Assembly: GCA_900546255.1 (NCBI GenBank)
Contig: URCB01000006.1
Span: 3,738-67,737 of the forward strand
Source: an uncultured Eubacteriales bacterium
GTDB lineage: Bacteria > Bacillota > Clostridia > Oscillospirales > Oscillospiraceae
DNA: 64,000 nt
Direction: 5' to 3'
A program made the translations under genes and the position numbers. The notes beneath the pieces were generated by a model. That model did not search any database and was not told the origin of the DNA. It saw only the letters and a program-made list of their open reading frames with translations. Position 1 is the stretch's first letter; each line of letters starts with the position of its first letter. This document shows, one piece after another, positions 26,401 to 34,847 of this stretch.

Positions 26401-26429
26401 ATTATACTAAACCTGCCGGCCAGTGTCAA
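26401..26429 (-). promoter_or_regulatory. Perfect consensus sigma-A promoter of the ncRNA
   Basis: TTGACA (26424-26429), exactly 17 bp, TATAAT (26401-26406) on the minus strand. It is the only fully consensus promoter I found in the window. It points away from the UMF1 gene and into the structured RNA. Confidence 0.88.
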
Positions 26430-26457
26430 CACAAAGCCCGTCCCCGGGCCGGGGCCG

Positions 26458-27771
26458 TCACAGCTCTTCCAGCTGCCAAGCAGGCTGGTCGATCCGGTCC
26501 GCCACCTGGAGCAAAATGAGCCCCGCCAGGAAAAACAGGGCCAGAAGGCCAATGGCAATGTTGATGGTTCCCCCGGCAAATTTGACCACCGCAATCACCC
26601 CGGACCCCAGGAAGGAGGCCCCTTTACAGAAGATGTCGTACAGCCCAAAATATTCCCCGGCGTGCTCCGGCGGGATGATTTTGGAGAAATAACTCCGGGA
26701 CAGGGACTGGATGGACCCCTGAAACATTCCCACGCCAAAGGCCATGAGGCCAAACTGGACCAGATTCTGCAGGGTCAAGGCATAGAGGCAGACGCAGAGG
26801 TAGCCCACGATGCACACCGTCAACAGTCTCACCGTGCTGTGGCGCTGGGACAGCCGGGCAAACACCAGGGAGAACACCCACGCCACCACCTGGGTCGCCA
26901 GGAGGACCAGCACCTGCCCCACCGTGCTCAGCCCCAAGTCGGTGCCGATGTTGATGCAGTTGTCGATGATGGTACCCACCCCGTCGATGTACAGGAAGAA
27001 GGCCAGAAGGAAGAAGAACACCTTCCGGTCCACCTGGACGATCCGCTTCAGGGTCCCGCCGATCTGGCGGAAAGCCGCAGCCACCGGATGGGGCTGGGGC
27101 TGGATGTAGTGGACCTGCCGGTAGTGCCGGAGGAGGGGCAGGGTGACCAGCAGCCACCACAGCGCCGTCACGGCGAACCCCCCTACCCGGGAGACCTGCC
27201 CCGACAGCACCCCCACCATGTCCGGCCCCAGGGCATAGAACACCAGGGCAACCACAAAGGGCAGGCAGGAACCCAGGTACCCCCAGGCATAGCCGTAGGC
27301 GGAGACGGCATCCATGCGGGCCGGGGTGGTGATGTCGTGGAGCATGGAGTCGTAAAAGGTGAGGGAGCAGGAGTAGGACACCTTCACCAGGAGGAAAAGG
27401 GCCAAAAACAGCAGCCACCCCGGGGCAAACCCGTTCAGAATGCATCCCCCCACCCCCAGAAACACGCTGGTGCGGAAGAAGATGGCCTTACTGCCCCGGC
27501 GGTCGGACAGGGCACCGCACACCGGCCCCAGCAGGGCCACCACCACCGTCACCAGGGCCACCCCCAGGGCCCACACCCCGGTGGCATCCCCGGCGCTCAG
27601 CTGCCCCGGCCCCTCCCCCACGGCCAACGCTTTGAACCAGATGGGGACCAGGGAGCAGGAGAGCATGGTGAAGGCGGAATTGCCCACGTCATAGAGGACC
27701 CAGGCAAATTCCCGCTCCGTGAGGCCTCGGAAGGGCCCTCGCCCCTTCAGGGCCAGGAACAGGCCCCTCAC
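26458..27771 (-). CDS. UMF1-family MFS transporter
   Basis: The 437-residue protein has about twelve membrane helices and the WVLYDVGNSAFT motif (about 24-35) with LTFYDSMLHDIT, diagnostic of the UMF1/Atg22-like branch of the major facilitator superfamily. The substrate is unknown; Atg22 exports amino acids from yeast vacuoles. It starts at a GTG with GGGAGG upstream that overlaps the preceding stop (GTGA). It is therefore translationally coupled to the phospholipase C-like gene. Confidence 0.88.
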   Translation of the reverse strand: MRGLFLALKGRGPFRGLTEREFAWVLYDVGNSAFTMLSCSLVPIWFKALAVGEGPGQLSAGDATGVWALGVALVTVVVALLGPVCGALSDRRGSKAIFFRTSVFLGVGGCILNGFAPGWLLFLALFLLVKVSYSCSLTFYDSMLHDITTPARMDAVSAYGYAWGYLGSCLPFVVALVFYALGPDMVGVLSGQVSRVGGFAVTALWWLLVTLPLLRHYRQVHYIQPQPHPVAAAFRQIGGTLKRIVQVDRKVFFFLLAFFLYIDGVGTIIDNCINIGTDLGLSTVGQVLVLLATQVVAWVFSLVFARLSQRHSTVRLLTVCIVGYLCVCLYALTLQNLVQFGLMAFGVGMFQGSIQSLSRSYFSKIIPPEHAGEYFGLYDIFCKGASFLGSGVIAVVKFAGGTINIAIGLLALFFLAGLILLQVADRIDQPAWQLEEL

Positions 27772-28580
27772 GCGCCGCCTCCCTTCACCCCTTCAAAGTT
27801 GTACTGGAAGGGTTCCGGCAGGGGGGCTTTCCCCGCCCGGTAGGCGTCAAAGTCCTGGAGGAACTGGAGGGCCCGGTCCCGGGCCAGGTCGTAGAGGGAC
27901 CGGAGCCTGGTATCGCTTTCCACGCAGCGGGGATCGCCGTCCGGGCAGATCACCAGGTCCTCCAGTCCCTGCCCAGGCCCGGCTGCCCGCAGGGCGGCGG
28001 TGAGCAGGCGCCGCTTCCCCGCCGTCCGGGCCATCAGCAGGTGGTGGTAGAAGACCATGCTGTCCAGGGCCTTCCTCACCTGCCGGTCCGTCACCACGGG
28101 GTAGAAAGGGGCAATGACTTCGGCGTTCTCGAGGGTGGCCTGGATGTGGCCGGTTTGGTCATAGGTCACCGGGTCCAGCCCGTCGGCCACCATCAGGCTC
28201 CGGTCAAACTCCACCTCGATCTTCGTGTGGGTCAGGTCGCCAGCCGCCGCTGTCCCGTTGACATAGGGGTGGCAGGTCATGTCCAGGGCAAAGTGGTTGA
28301 GCACCCCATAGGCATAGGCCAGGGCCGCTTCCGGGCGCTGGCTCTCCCGGATCACCTGGCAGGCATGGCGGAAGAACCCCCGCCCTGGCCGGCCATGTAA
28401 GAGGTGCCCCACCGCCTTCACCGGGTGGGAGGACAGGGGATGGTAGTAAAACAGAATGTCCGGCCCGTGCAGGCCGATCAGGTAGAGCGCCGGCCAGGCT
28501 TCCACAGCTTCCCGCTGCGGGCCGCTTAGGGCCTGCCGGACCTGCTGACCCAGACGGTAGTGTGCATAGGTCGATGGCAT
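27768..28580 (-). CDS. Zinc-dependent phospholipase C-like protein
   Basis: The 270-residue protein matches the zinc-dependent phospholipase C/S1-P1-like fold: a conserved N-terminal MPSTYAHYRLGQQV, GLHGPDILFYYHP, then HFALDMTCHPYVN and THTKIEVEFDRSL, which supply histidine and aspartate ligands for zinc. No signal peptide is present, so it is probably cytoplasmic, unlike clostridial alpha-toxins. Its true substrate is unknown. It has a GAGGAGG site and is coupled to the UMF1 transporter downstream. Confidence 0.82.
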   Translation of the reverse strand: MPSTYAHYRLGQQVRQALSGPQREAVEAWPALYLIGLHGPDILFYYHPLSSHPVKAVGHLLHGRPGRGFFRHACQVIRESQRPEAALAYAYGVLNHFALDMTCHPYVNGTAAAGDLTHTKIEVEFDRSLMVADGLDPVTYDQTGHIQATLENAEVIAPFYPVVTDRQVRKALDSMVFYHHLLMARTAGKRRLLTAALRAAGPGQGLEDLVICPDGDPRCVESDTRLRSLYDLARDRALQFLQDFDAYRAGKAPLPEPFQYNFEGVKGGGA

Positions 28581-28695
28581 GGGTTTCCTCCTCTTTTCTC
28601 GCGCAAACGTTTCTTTTTAAGGATAGCAGTGGCATGTAAAATTTGGAACCTGGGATTGGTAAAGATCCGGTCAAAGGCTTCCCCTGACAGACCGA

Positions 28696-28733
28696 GGACC
28701 CGCTGCGGGCGCAGGCCGCTCCGCAGCGGGTCC
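28696..28733 (-). terminator. GC-rich hairpin after mutS2
   Basis: A perfect 13-bp stem (28696-28708 with 28721-28733) lies between the mutS2 stop and the phospholipase C-like gene. There is no T run, so it may be a weak or factor-dependent terminator. Confidence 0.5.
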
Positions 28734-28758
28734 TTGGGGTTCTCTTACGCCTGGGAAC

Positions 28759-31134
28759 TCATTTCAGGTCCACGATGGTGACCCCATCCTCCCCCTCGCC
28801 GAACCGGCCCAGGCGGAAGGAGGCCACCCCTTTGCACCGTTTCAGGTAGGTATGAACGGCTTTGCGCACCGCGCCGGTGCCCTTGCCGTGGATCACCGTG
28901 ACCTGGGTGAGGTTGCTGACGATGGCCCGGTCAATGAACTGGGCCAGGGTGAGCTCGGCCTCGTCGGTGGTCATACCCCGCAGGTCCACCTCGGCCTTGG
29001 CCCCCAGGGAACGGAGCTTGTGCTCGGTGCGCTGGATGTACTGCCGGGCCTGCTTTTGGGTCTGGGTCTCCCCTTCCACCACCCGGACCTCCTCCTGCTT
29101 GGCGGTGATCCGGAGGATGCCCGCCTGGAGCTGGAGGACCCCCTCCTTGTTCACCGACAGGACGGTGGCCTGGGTGCCGGTTTTCAGGATGGTCACCGTA
29201 TCCCCCTTCTTGGCCGGACGGAGGAGGGGGGGCTGCTGGACCTGGGGGCGGGCCCCCAGTTTATCCTCGGCGGCGTTGAGACGGTGGCGCAGGCCGGCCC
29301 GCTGGTCGTTGACCGCCTGCCAGTCCTGCTCCTTCTTGGCCTTTTTCCGCATGTCGCTAAGTTCGTGGAAGACCTCGTCGGCGGTGCGGCGGGCCTCCTC
29401 CAGGATGGACCGGGCCTCGGCTTTGGCCTGGGCCTCGGCCTTCTCCTTCTCCTTGGCCAGGGCGTCCCGGTACTCCTGGGCTTTGGCGGCGGCCTGCTCC
29501 ATCTCCTGGCGGAGCTGGGCGGCCTGCCGCTGCTCCTTCTCCATCTCCTGGCGCTGCTGGTCCAGCTTGGTGAGCACATCCTCGAAGCGGACGTTCTCCG
29601 CGCTCACCCGGGCGGCAGCGGCCTGGATGATCTCCTCCGGCAGGCCCAGCCGCTGGGAGATGGCGAAAGCATTGGACTTGCCGGGGATGCCCACCAGCAA
29701 ACGGTAGGTGGGGGCCAGGGTCTCCACGTCAAACTCGCAGGAGGCATTCTCCACCCCCGGGGTGGTCATGGCGTAGACCTTCAGCTCAGCGTAGTGGGTG
29801 GTGGCGGCCACCAGGGCCCCCAGGCTCCGGGCGTGCTCAATGATGGCGGCAGCCAGGGCTGCCCCCTCCACAGGGTCCGTGCCGCCCCCCAGCTCGTCGA
29901 AGAGGATGAGGGTGTCCCCGTCGGTCTCCTGGAGCATGCCCACGATGTTGCTCATGTGGGAGGAGAAGGTAGACAGGGACTGGGCGATGGACTGCTCGTC
30001 CCCGATGTCCGCCAGCACCCGCTGGCACACCCGGACGGTGCTCCCGTCCCCCACGGGGATGTGGAGGCCGCACTGGGCCATGAGGGTGAGCAGGCCGATG
30101 GTCTTTAAGGTGACCGTCTTGCCGCCGGTGTTGGGGCCGGTGATCACCAGGGTGTCGTAGCGCTCCCCCAGGCCCAGGTCGTTGGCCACCGCCGTCTTGG
30201 GGTCCAGGAGGGGGTGGCGGGCCTGGCGGAAGAAGAGGTGCTTTCTGGACAGGGCGGGCTCCATGCCGTGCATCCGCACGGAGAGCTTTCCCCGGGCGAA
30301 GATGGTGTCCAGGCGGATGAGCAGGTCGTAGTCCATGGAGATGTCCTCCCGGAAGGAGGCGGCCTCGGCGGAGAGCTCGGCCAGGATGCGGTCGATCTCC
30401 TTCTCCTCCTTGGCCTGGAGCTCTCGCAGCTCGTTGTTGGCCTTCACCACCCCCATGGGCTCGATGAAGAAGGTGGAGCCCGAGCCGGACAGGTCGTGGA
30501 CCAGGCCGGGGATCTCGTTTTTGAACTCCGACTTCACCGGCACCACGTACCGCCCCGAGCGCTGGGTGATGATGTTCTCCTGGAGGTACTTGGACTGGGA
30601 GGAGGAGAGGATGCGCTGCAAAATGTCCCGCACCTTGCTCTCCGTGGCCCGCATGTGCCGGCGGATGGAGGCCAGCTCGGGGCTGGCCGAGTCGGCCAGC
30701 TCCCCGTCCCCCACGATGGAGCCGGTGATCTTGTCCTCCAGGAAGCGGTTGGGCTTCAGGGCCCGGAAGAGGACGTCGATGGGGGTCTTGTTCTCCTCGT
30801 CGCCCTCGCCATAGTCCTTGGCGGCGCGGGCGGCAGCCAGGACGGCGGCGATGTCCAGCAGCTCCCGGGTGTTCAGGCTGCCCCCCATGTCCGCCCGCTG
30901 GAGGGAGCCGGCCACCGGCTTCACCCCGGAAAAGGAGGGGCTGCCCCGGAGGACCATCCGGTCCACGGCGGCGGTGGTCTCCTTCAGCCGCTGGGCCACC
31001 TCCTCCAGGTCGGTCTCCGGCCGCAGGCGGCGGGCCCGCTCTTTCCCCTCCTGGGTCACCGCCTGGTCGGCCAGCAGGTCCAGGACCCGGGGAAGTTCTA
31101 AGGTTTCTATCGATTTCTCAAACAGATCCGTCAT
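28759..31134 (-). CDS. mutS2: Endonuclease MutS2
   Basis: DNA-dependent ATPase and nuclease that limits recombination or rescues collided ribosomes, depending on species. The ATG at 31132-31134 with GGAGG upstream gives 791 residues, the normal length. The MutS core has the ATP loop ITGPNTGGKTVTLKT (near 330) and DELGGGTDPVEGAAL (Walker B). A charged coiled-coil linker of about 110 residues and a C-terminal Smr nuclease domain (EVDLRGM, VIHGKGTGAVRKAV) follow. It lies after recO with a 96-nt gap. Confidence 0.95.
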   Translation of the reverse strand: MTDLFEKSIETLELPRVLDLLADQAVTQEGKERARRLRPETDLEEVAQRLKETTAAVDRMVLRGSPSFSGVKPVAGSLQRADMGGSLNTRELLDIAAVLAAARAAKDYGEGDEENKTPIDVLFRALKPNRFLEDKITGSIVGDGELADSASPELASIRRHMRATESKVRDILQRILSSSQSKYLQENIITQRSGRYVVPVKSEFKNEIPGLVHDLSGSGSTFFIEPMGVVKANNELRELQAKEEKEIDRILAELSAEAASFREDISMDYDLLIRLDTIFARGKLSVRMHGMEPALSRKHLFFRQARHPLLDPKTAVANDLGLGERYDTLVITGPNTGGKTVTLKTIGLLTLMAQCGLHIPVGDGSTVRVCQRVLADIGDEQSIAQSLSTFSSHMSNIVGMLQETDGDTLILFDELGGGTDPVEGAALAAAIIEHARSLGALVAATTHYAELKVYAMTTPGVENASCEFDVETLAPTYRLLVGIPGKSNAFAISQRLGLPEEIIQAAAARVSAENVRFEDVLTKLDQQRQEMEKEQRQAAQLRQEMEQAAAKAQEYRDALAKEKEKAEAQAKAEARSILEEARRTADEVFHELSDMRKKAKKEQDWQAVNDQRAGLRHRLNAAEDKLGARPQVQQPPLLRPAKKGDTVTILKTGTQATVLSVNKEGVLQLQAGILRITAKQEEVRVVEGETQTQKQARQYIQRTEHKLRSLGAKAEVDLRGMTTDEAELTLAQFIDRAIVSNLTQVTVIHGKGTGAVRKAVHTYLKRCKGVASFRLGRFGEGEDGVTIVDLK

Positions 31135-31230
31135 GGGATCCCTCCTAACCAGTCGTTTCCCCCTCCGGGGAGAGGGATGGGAAACACCGCCTGCCCAGCC
31201 CGTCTGCACAGGGCGGGCTTTTCCAATGTC

Positions 31231-31980
31231 CTATCTAGGCAGGCGTTTGTAGTAGTCCAATGTCCGAAACCCCCGCTCCTGCTGGGTCATAAGGAAGGCC
31301 TCCGTGGCCTGGCCCAGCTGGCGGAGGTCCTCCTCCGGCAGGGCGAAGGAGAAGAGGCGCTTGGGGGAGCACCCCACGATGTACCGGGCCCCGGCCAGGG
31401 CCCCTGGGGACAGGGGCATGGACACCCCGCCCCCCACCTGCCCCCGGCACCGGGCGCAGTGGAGAACCCCCTGGGAGAGGTGGAGCCGGGCCCCCGCCGG
31501 CTCCTGGGCGCCGCAGACGGCACAGCCCTCCAGCATGGGGGCATAGCCGGTGAGGCAGAGGAGTTTCAGCTCAAAGGCCGCCTTCACCAGGGCCCTGGGT
31601 TTCTTCAAGGTGTCCAGGGCGTAGAGGGAGTTGAGAAGGAGGGAGAGCAGCTCCGGCGCAGCCTCCCCCTCCTGGGCGGTGGCCTCGGTGACCTCGGCAA
31701 AGTAGGAGGCCAGGGCCAGGTCCTCCAGGTCCTGGCGCACCGACCAGAACTGTTCCAGAGGGTCTGCCTCGGCGAGGGTGGTGAACTCCCCCCGCTCCGA
31801 GAGGGTCATCTCGGAATAGACCAGCAGCTGGCTGGCGGCGGTGAGTTTGCTGTTTTTTCTCCGGCAGCCCCAGGCCTTCACGGTGCGCTTGCCCAGGTCC
31901 CGGGTGAGGACGGTGAGGATCTTATCCGCTTCCTTATAGTTGGTCTCCCGCAGGACGATTCCCTGGGTGGTTAGGCGCAT
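31231..31980 (-). CDS. recO: DNA repair protein RecO
   Basis: Mediator that loads RecA with RecFR. The 249-residue protein has the N-terminal OB fold (TQGIVLRETNYKEADKILTV). It carries a four-cysteine zinc site (CAVCG near 155 and CARCRG near 178). The ATG has GGGGAG upstream. The small yqzL gene overlaps its start by 47 nt, and mutS2 follows, so recombination genes are grouped. Confidence 0.95.
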   Translation of the reverse strand: MRLTTQGIVLRETNYKEADKILTVLTRDLGKRTVKAWGCRRKNSKLTAASQLLVYSEMTLSERGEFTTLAEADPLEQFWSVRQDLEDLALASYFAEVTEATAQEGEAAPELLSLLLNSLYALDTLKKPRALVKAAFELKLLCLTGYAPMLEGCAVCGAQEPAGARLHLSQGVLHCARCRGQVGGGVSMPLSPGALAGARYIVGCSPKRLFSFALPEEDLRQLGQATEAFLMTQQERGFRTLDYYKRLPR

Positions 31981-32098
31981 GGTCTCCCCCTCTCTCCCGG
32001 GTCTGGCGCTGCTCTTGGCGGGCCCGGCGCTGGGCCAGGCAGTAGAGTTCCGGCCGGCCGGTCTGTAGGAACAGTTTCCACAGTTGTTTTGATGTCAT
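31934..32098 (-). CDS. yqzL: YqzL-family small protein
   Basis: A 54-residue open frame starts at the ATG at 32096-32098, with AGGAGG 8 nt upstream; an ATG two codons earlier lies too close. It begins MTSKQLWKLFLQTGRPELYC, matching the W-x-x-F-x-x-TG-x-x-x-x-Y pattern of YqzL, a short protein of unknown function encoded just before recO in many Firmicutes. The rest is charged. The stop lies inside recO in another frame, so the two are probably coupled. Confidence 0.8.
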   Translation of the reverse strand: MTSKQLWKLFLQTGRPELYCLAQRRARQEQRQTRERGGDHAPNHPGNRPAGDQL

Positions 32099-32205
32099 GG
32101 GCATGGCCTCCTGTCTTGGGCTTCTCTGGTTAGCCTGACAGGCGGGCGGGACTTTTATTCCAGGGAAATCTTGACGGTCCGCCGCTGCCCATGGGTGGTT
32201 TTTCT

Positions 32206-32234
32206 ATTATAGCATCCCCCCGCGGCAATTGCAA
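32206..32234 (-). promoter_or_regulatory. Sigma-A promoter of yqzL-recO-mutS2
   Basis: TTGCAA (32229-32234), 17-bp spacer, TATAAT (32206-32211) on the minus strand, just downstream of the S-layer gene terminator. The leader is about 100 nt. Confidence 0.72.
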
Positions 32235-32245
32235 TTTCAAACGGC

Positions 32246-32281
32246 AGCCCCCGCGCCCCTTGGTTTTGGGGCGCGGGGGCT
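32246..32281 (-). terminator. Terminator after the SLH-domain gene
   Basis: A perfect 14-bp GC-rich stem (32246-32259 with 32268-32281). The following T run is weak (GTTTG), but stem strength and position support termination. Confidence 0.7.
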
Positions 32282-32297
32282 AAGATACTGTGGTGCG

Positions 32298-34598
32298 TTA
32301 CGCGGTCTCCTCCTCTGCCGGCGGGGCCACATAGGTGCTGTGGAACCGCTGGAGGATGGTGGCCACTTCGGCCCGAGTGGCTGGGCCGCCGGGGTCCAAC
32401 CGCTGGTTCTCCTTCCCCTGGATGAGGCCGGATGCCACCGCCCAGGCCAAGGGGGTGCGGGCATAGGTCTGCACCTTCTGCCAGTCCGTAAACTGGAAGA
32501 GGTTCCCCTGCTGGGACACGTCCCATTCCTTCCAGGCGGTGTAGCGGTAGAGGATGGCGGCCATCTGCTCCCGGGTGACATTCCGATCCGGGGCGAAGGT
32601 GGTCGACGTGATGCCGTTGACAATGCCGTTCCAGGCCGCCCAGGCGATGGGCTGGGCGTAGTAGGCCCCTGGGGTCACGTCGGTGAAGGGGCCCCATCCC
32701 GCCCCTTGGGGGCTGCCCTCCATCCGGTAGAGGATGGTCACCAGCATCCCCCGGGTGGTGGGGTTGCCGGGGCTAAACAGGGTGGCGGCGGTGCCGTTCA
32801 TCAGGCCATGGGCGTAGACGTAGTACACGCTGTCATAGTACCACATGGTCTCCGGCACATCGGTAAAGGGGAAGGGCGGCCAGGGCTCCTCTTCCTCCTC
32901 TTCCAGGGCGAAGGTTCCGGTGACGGTGACGTCCCCGGCGGGCATGGCAAAGGTGTAAATCCCCTCCCCCTTCTCCTGGAGCGGCACCGTGCCTGGCGCC
33001 GCAGCAGCGCAGGTCGCGGTGAGTGACTGCAATGCATATCCCTCTGCCGGGCGGACGGTGAGGGTGACGGTATCCCCCTCCTGGGCGGTGGCCTTGTCGG
33101 CGGTGATCGTCCCGTTCTCCGCCGTTGGCACTGTGACAGTATAGGTGGGGATCTCCTGGATGGTGAGCACCCCTGGGAGGTACGTGATGTTGGGATCGTA
33201 GTTCCCATTGGGGATGGCCGCCCCGGAAGCCTGGATGGCCACCGCTCCGGTTTTGCTCATGTCCGGGGTGGACACATAGGTGAGGCTGGGGGCCTGGGCC
33301 AGGGTGTCCGATCCCACCAGGCCGGTGACGGTATAGTCCGCCGCCGTGAGGGTGGGGATGGCGTCACCGATGCGGGCGGTTTTGTCTTTGACTTGGATGG
33401 TGAGGGGGGCGGGGAGGATGGTGACAATAACGGGATCACTCCATTTTCCGCCTTCATAACGATCGTCTCCCGCTTTTTGAGCCTGCACCCTGACTGTCCC
33501 TACTTCCTTCGTCGACAGCAAGCCACTTTGATCAATTTCTGCTTGTCCCATGTTGTTCGAATTTTCTACTTTGTAGGTAACTGCCCCGGTCCCTGAACCA
33601 CCTTGTACGTCAAACTGAAGCGCTTGCCCGTAATATATAGTAGCAGTTCCCAATTCAGCAACGCTGGGTTGGTTTTCTACAAGAAGAGTAAGTTCTTCTT
33701 GTTTTTCTTGATCGACAATCTCTATTAGGATCTGTTTTATGTTGCTCCCAAAGGAGTATTCTGCCCTTCCTTTCCCATCGACGTTGTATTCTTCAAATTG
33801 AAGATTGATATACACATTTTCCTCTTCTTTTCCTGCTTTTAGAATAGAATCGGAAAGTGTACTACTTGGTTCGTTTCCGCCACTGTATGTAGCCATAGAA
33901 AATGTCACGTGCCCACGCCAATCATTGGATATCAAGCTTCGAAGATCCATCGTTTGGTTTACCGCCAGTTCCACTTTGTCCTCAACATCTGGCAGTACCG
34001 CATTGATGATCCCGTTCTCGTCCGATAATATCAGTGTTTCGTCTTCCAATACATAATTCTTGCCATCAGGTCCCGCAAAGCCAATCCCTGATGCTGTCAT
34101 TGGAATTTGGCTCCCCACATACGGGGTTGCATATTCTGCGCTTTCATAAGTAACAGTCACAATATCTCCTATAACTGCCCCGTCAAATCGGATCTCCGGT
34201 TTTGCTTGTGTGGTCCCATCGTACTCTTTCATGCAGCGCTCAATAGACAACTCTTCTGCCTCCACCTTTTTGGGGTGAATGGTAAACAGCGCAGAGGCAG
34301 AACCACTATAGATTCCTTTTCCTGTCACCGTAACCGTAGCCGTCCCAGCGTTTACATTGTTTTGATAGGTCACTGTATAATCCGATTTTTCCGTCAGAAC
34401 CTTGGTGTGAAGTGTTACGGTCATTTTCGGTGTCTGTTGGCTTCCATTATAGTAGCACACATCTTCAATGTGAATATCCGCTTCTGCCAAGGAAATCGTC
34501 TCCCCCTCCGCGCCGGCGGCAGGGGCCCACACAACGGAGGACAGAAGCAATACCACCGTCATGCAAAAGCTGGCCATTCGTCGCAGTTTTCGTTTCAT
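32298..34598 (-). CDS. Cell-surface protein with bacterial Ig/MBG-like repeats and three SLH domains
   Basis: A secreted protein of 766 residues, probably held on the cell wall by its SLH domains. A signal peptide covers about 1-30 (basic start, hydrophobic core, cut near AGAEG). Residues about 35-330 hold beta-rich repeats of MBG/Ig type (YTVTYQNNVNAGTATVTVTG is one). About 330-490 hold two more, with a YTVTGLVGSDTL segment of MBG2 type. A further beta repeat (YTVTVPTAENGTITADKAT) covers about 495-570. An acidic linker then leads to three SLH domains (FPFTDVPETMWYYDSVYYVY and two more). The half encoded by about 33,430-34,600 is visibly AT-richer than the C-terminal half, suggesting a mosaic origin. 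Confidence 0.88.
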   Translation of the reverse strand: MKRKLRRMASFCMTVVLLLSSVVWAPAAGAEGETISLAEADIHIEDVCYYNGSQQTPKMTVTLHTKVLTEKSDYTVTYQNNVNAGTATVTVTGKGIYSGSASALFTIHPKKVEAEELSIERCMKEYDGTTQAKPEIRFDGAVIGDIVTVTYESAEYATPYVGSQIPMTASGIGFAGPDGKNYVLEDETLILSDENGIINAVLPDVEDKVELAVNQTMDLRSLISNDWRGHVTFSMATYSGGNEPSSTLSDSILKAGKEEENVYINLQFEEYNVDGKGRAEYSFGSNIKQILIEIVDQEKQEELTLLVENQPSVAELGTATIYYGQALQFDVQGGSGTGAVTYKVENSNNMGQAEIDQSGLLSTKEVGTVRVQAQKAGDDRYEGGKWSDPVIVTILPAPLTIQVKDKTARIGDAIPTLTAADYTVTGLVGSDTLAQAPSLTYVSTPDMSKTGAVAIQASGAAIPNGNYDPNITYLPGVLTIQEIPTYTVTVPTAENGTITADKATAQEGDTVTLTVRPAEGYALQSLTATCAAAAPGTVPLQEKGEGIYTFAMPAGDVTVTGTFALEEEEEEPWPPFPFTDVPETMWYYDSVYYVYAHGLMNGTAATLFSPGNPTTRGMLVTILYRMEGSPQGAGWGPFTDVTPGAYYAQPIAWAAWNGIVNGITSTTFAPDRNVTREQMAAILYRYTAWKEWDVSQQGNLFQFTDWQKVQTYARTPLAWAVASGLIQGKENQRLDPGGPATRAEVATILQRFHSTYVAPPAEEETA

Positions 34599-34656
34599 CG
34601 CCCTGTCCTCCTATTCTGTTTTTGTCGTATCCTGTCGAGGATCGACTGTTTCGTTC

Positions 34657-34685
34657 AGTATACCAATCATTCTAAAATATGTCTA
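34657..34685 (-). promoter_or_regulatory. Probable sigma-A promoter of the SLH gene
   Basis: TAGACA (34680-34685), 17-bp spacer, TATACT (34657-34662) on the minus strand, about 60 nt before the start codon, which has an AGGAGG site. Confidence 0.6.
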
Positions 34686-34758
34686 CATTTTTTCGGAAAT
34701 TTCCACAATTTCTTTTTCTGTCCTGTCCACCCCACAGGGAAAATCCCCCGTGCTCACC

Positions 34759-34786
34759 TTGACATCTGCCCGCAAGATACTATAAT
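34759..34786 (+). promoter_or_regulatory. Sigma-A promoter of the exonuclease-BRCT gene
   Basis: TTGACA (34759-34764), 16-bp spacer, TATAAT (34781-34786), about 60 nt before the start. It diverges from the SLH promoter. Confidence 0.82.
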
Positions 34787-34847
34787 AGGGAAGGATCTTT
34801 GGGACCCTTTTCTGTTTTGCAACCTGCCACCGATCGGAGTGATTCCC

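Noticed and set aside
26174-26410. Several short open frames in the region between ptsH and the UMF1 gene
   Set aside because: None has a ribosome site or conserved sequence, and the region has strong RNA structure and a promoter that better explain it.
26260-27843. A 527-codon open frame on the plus strand across the ncRNA and UMF1 gene
   Set aside because: The His/Gln/Gly-rich product has no family features and is antisense to a well-supported transporter gene.
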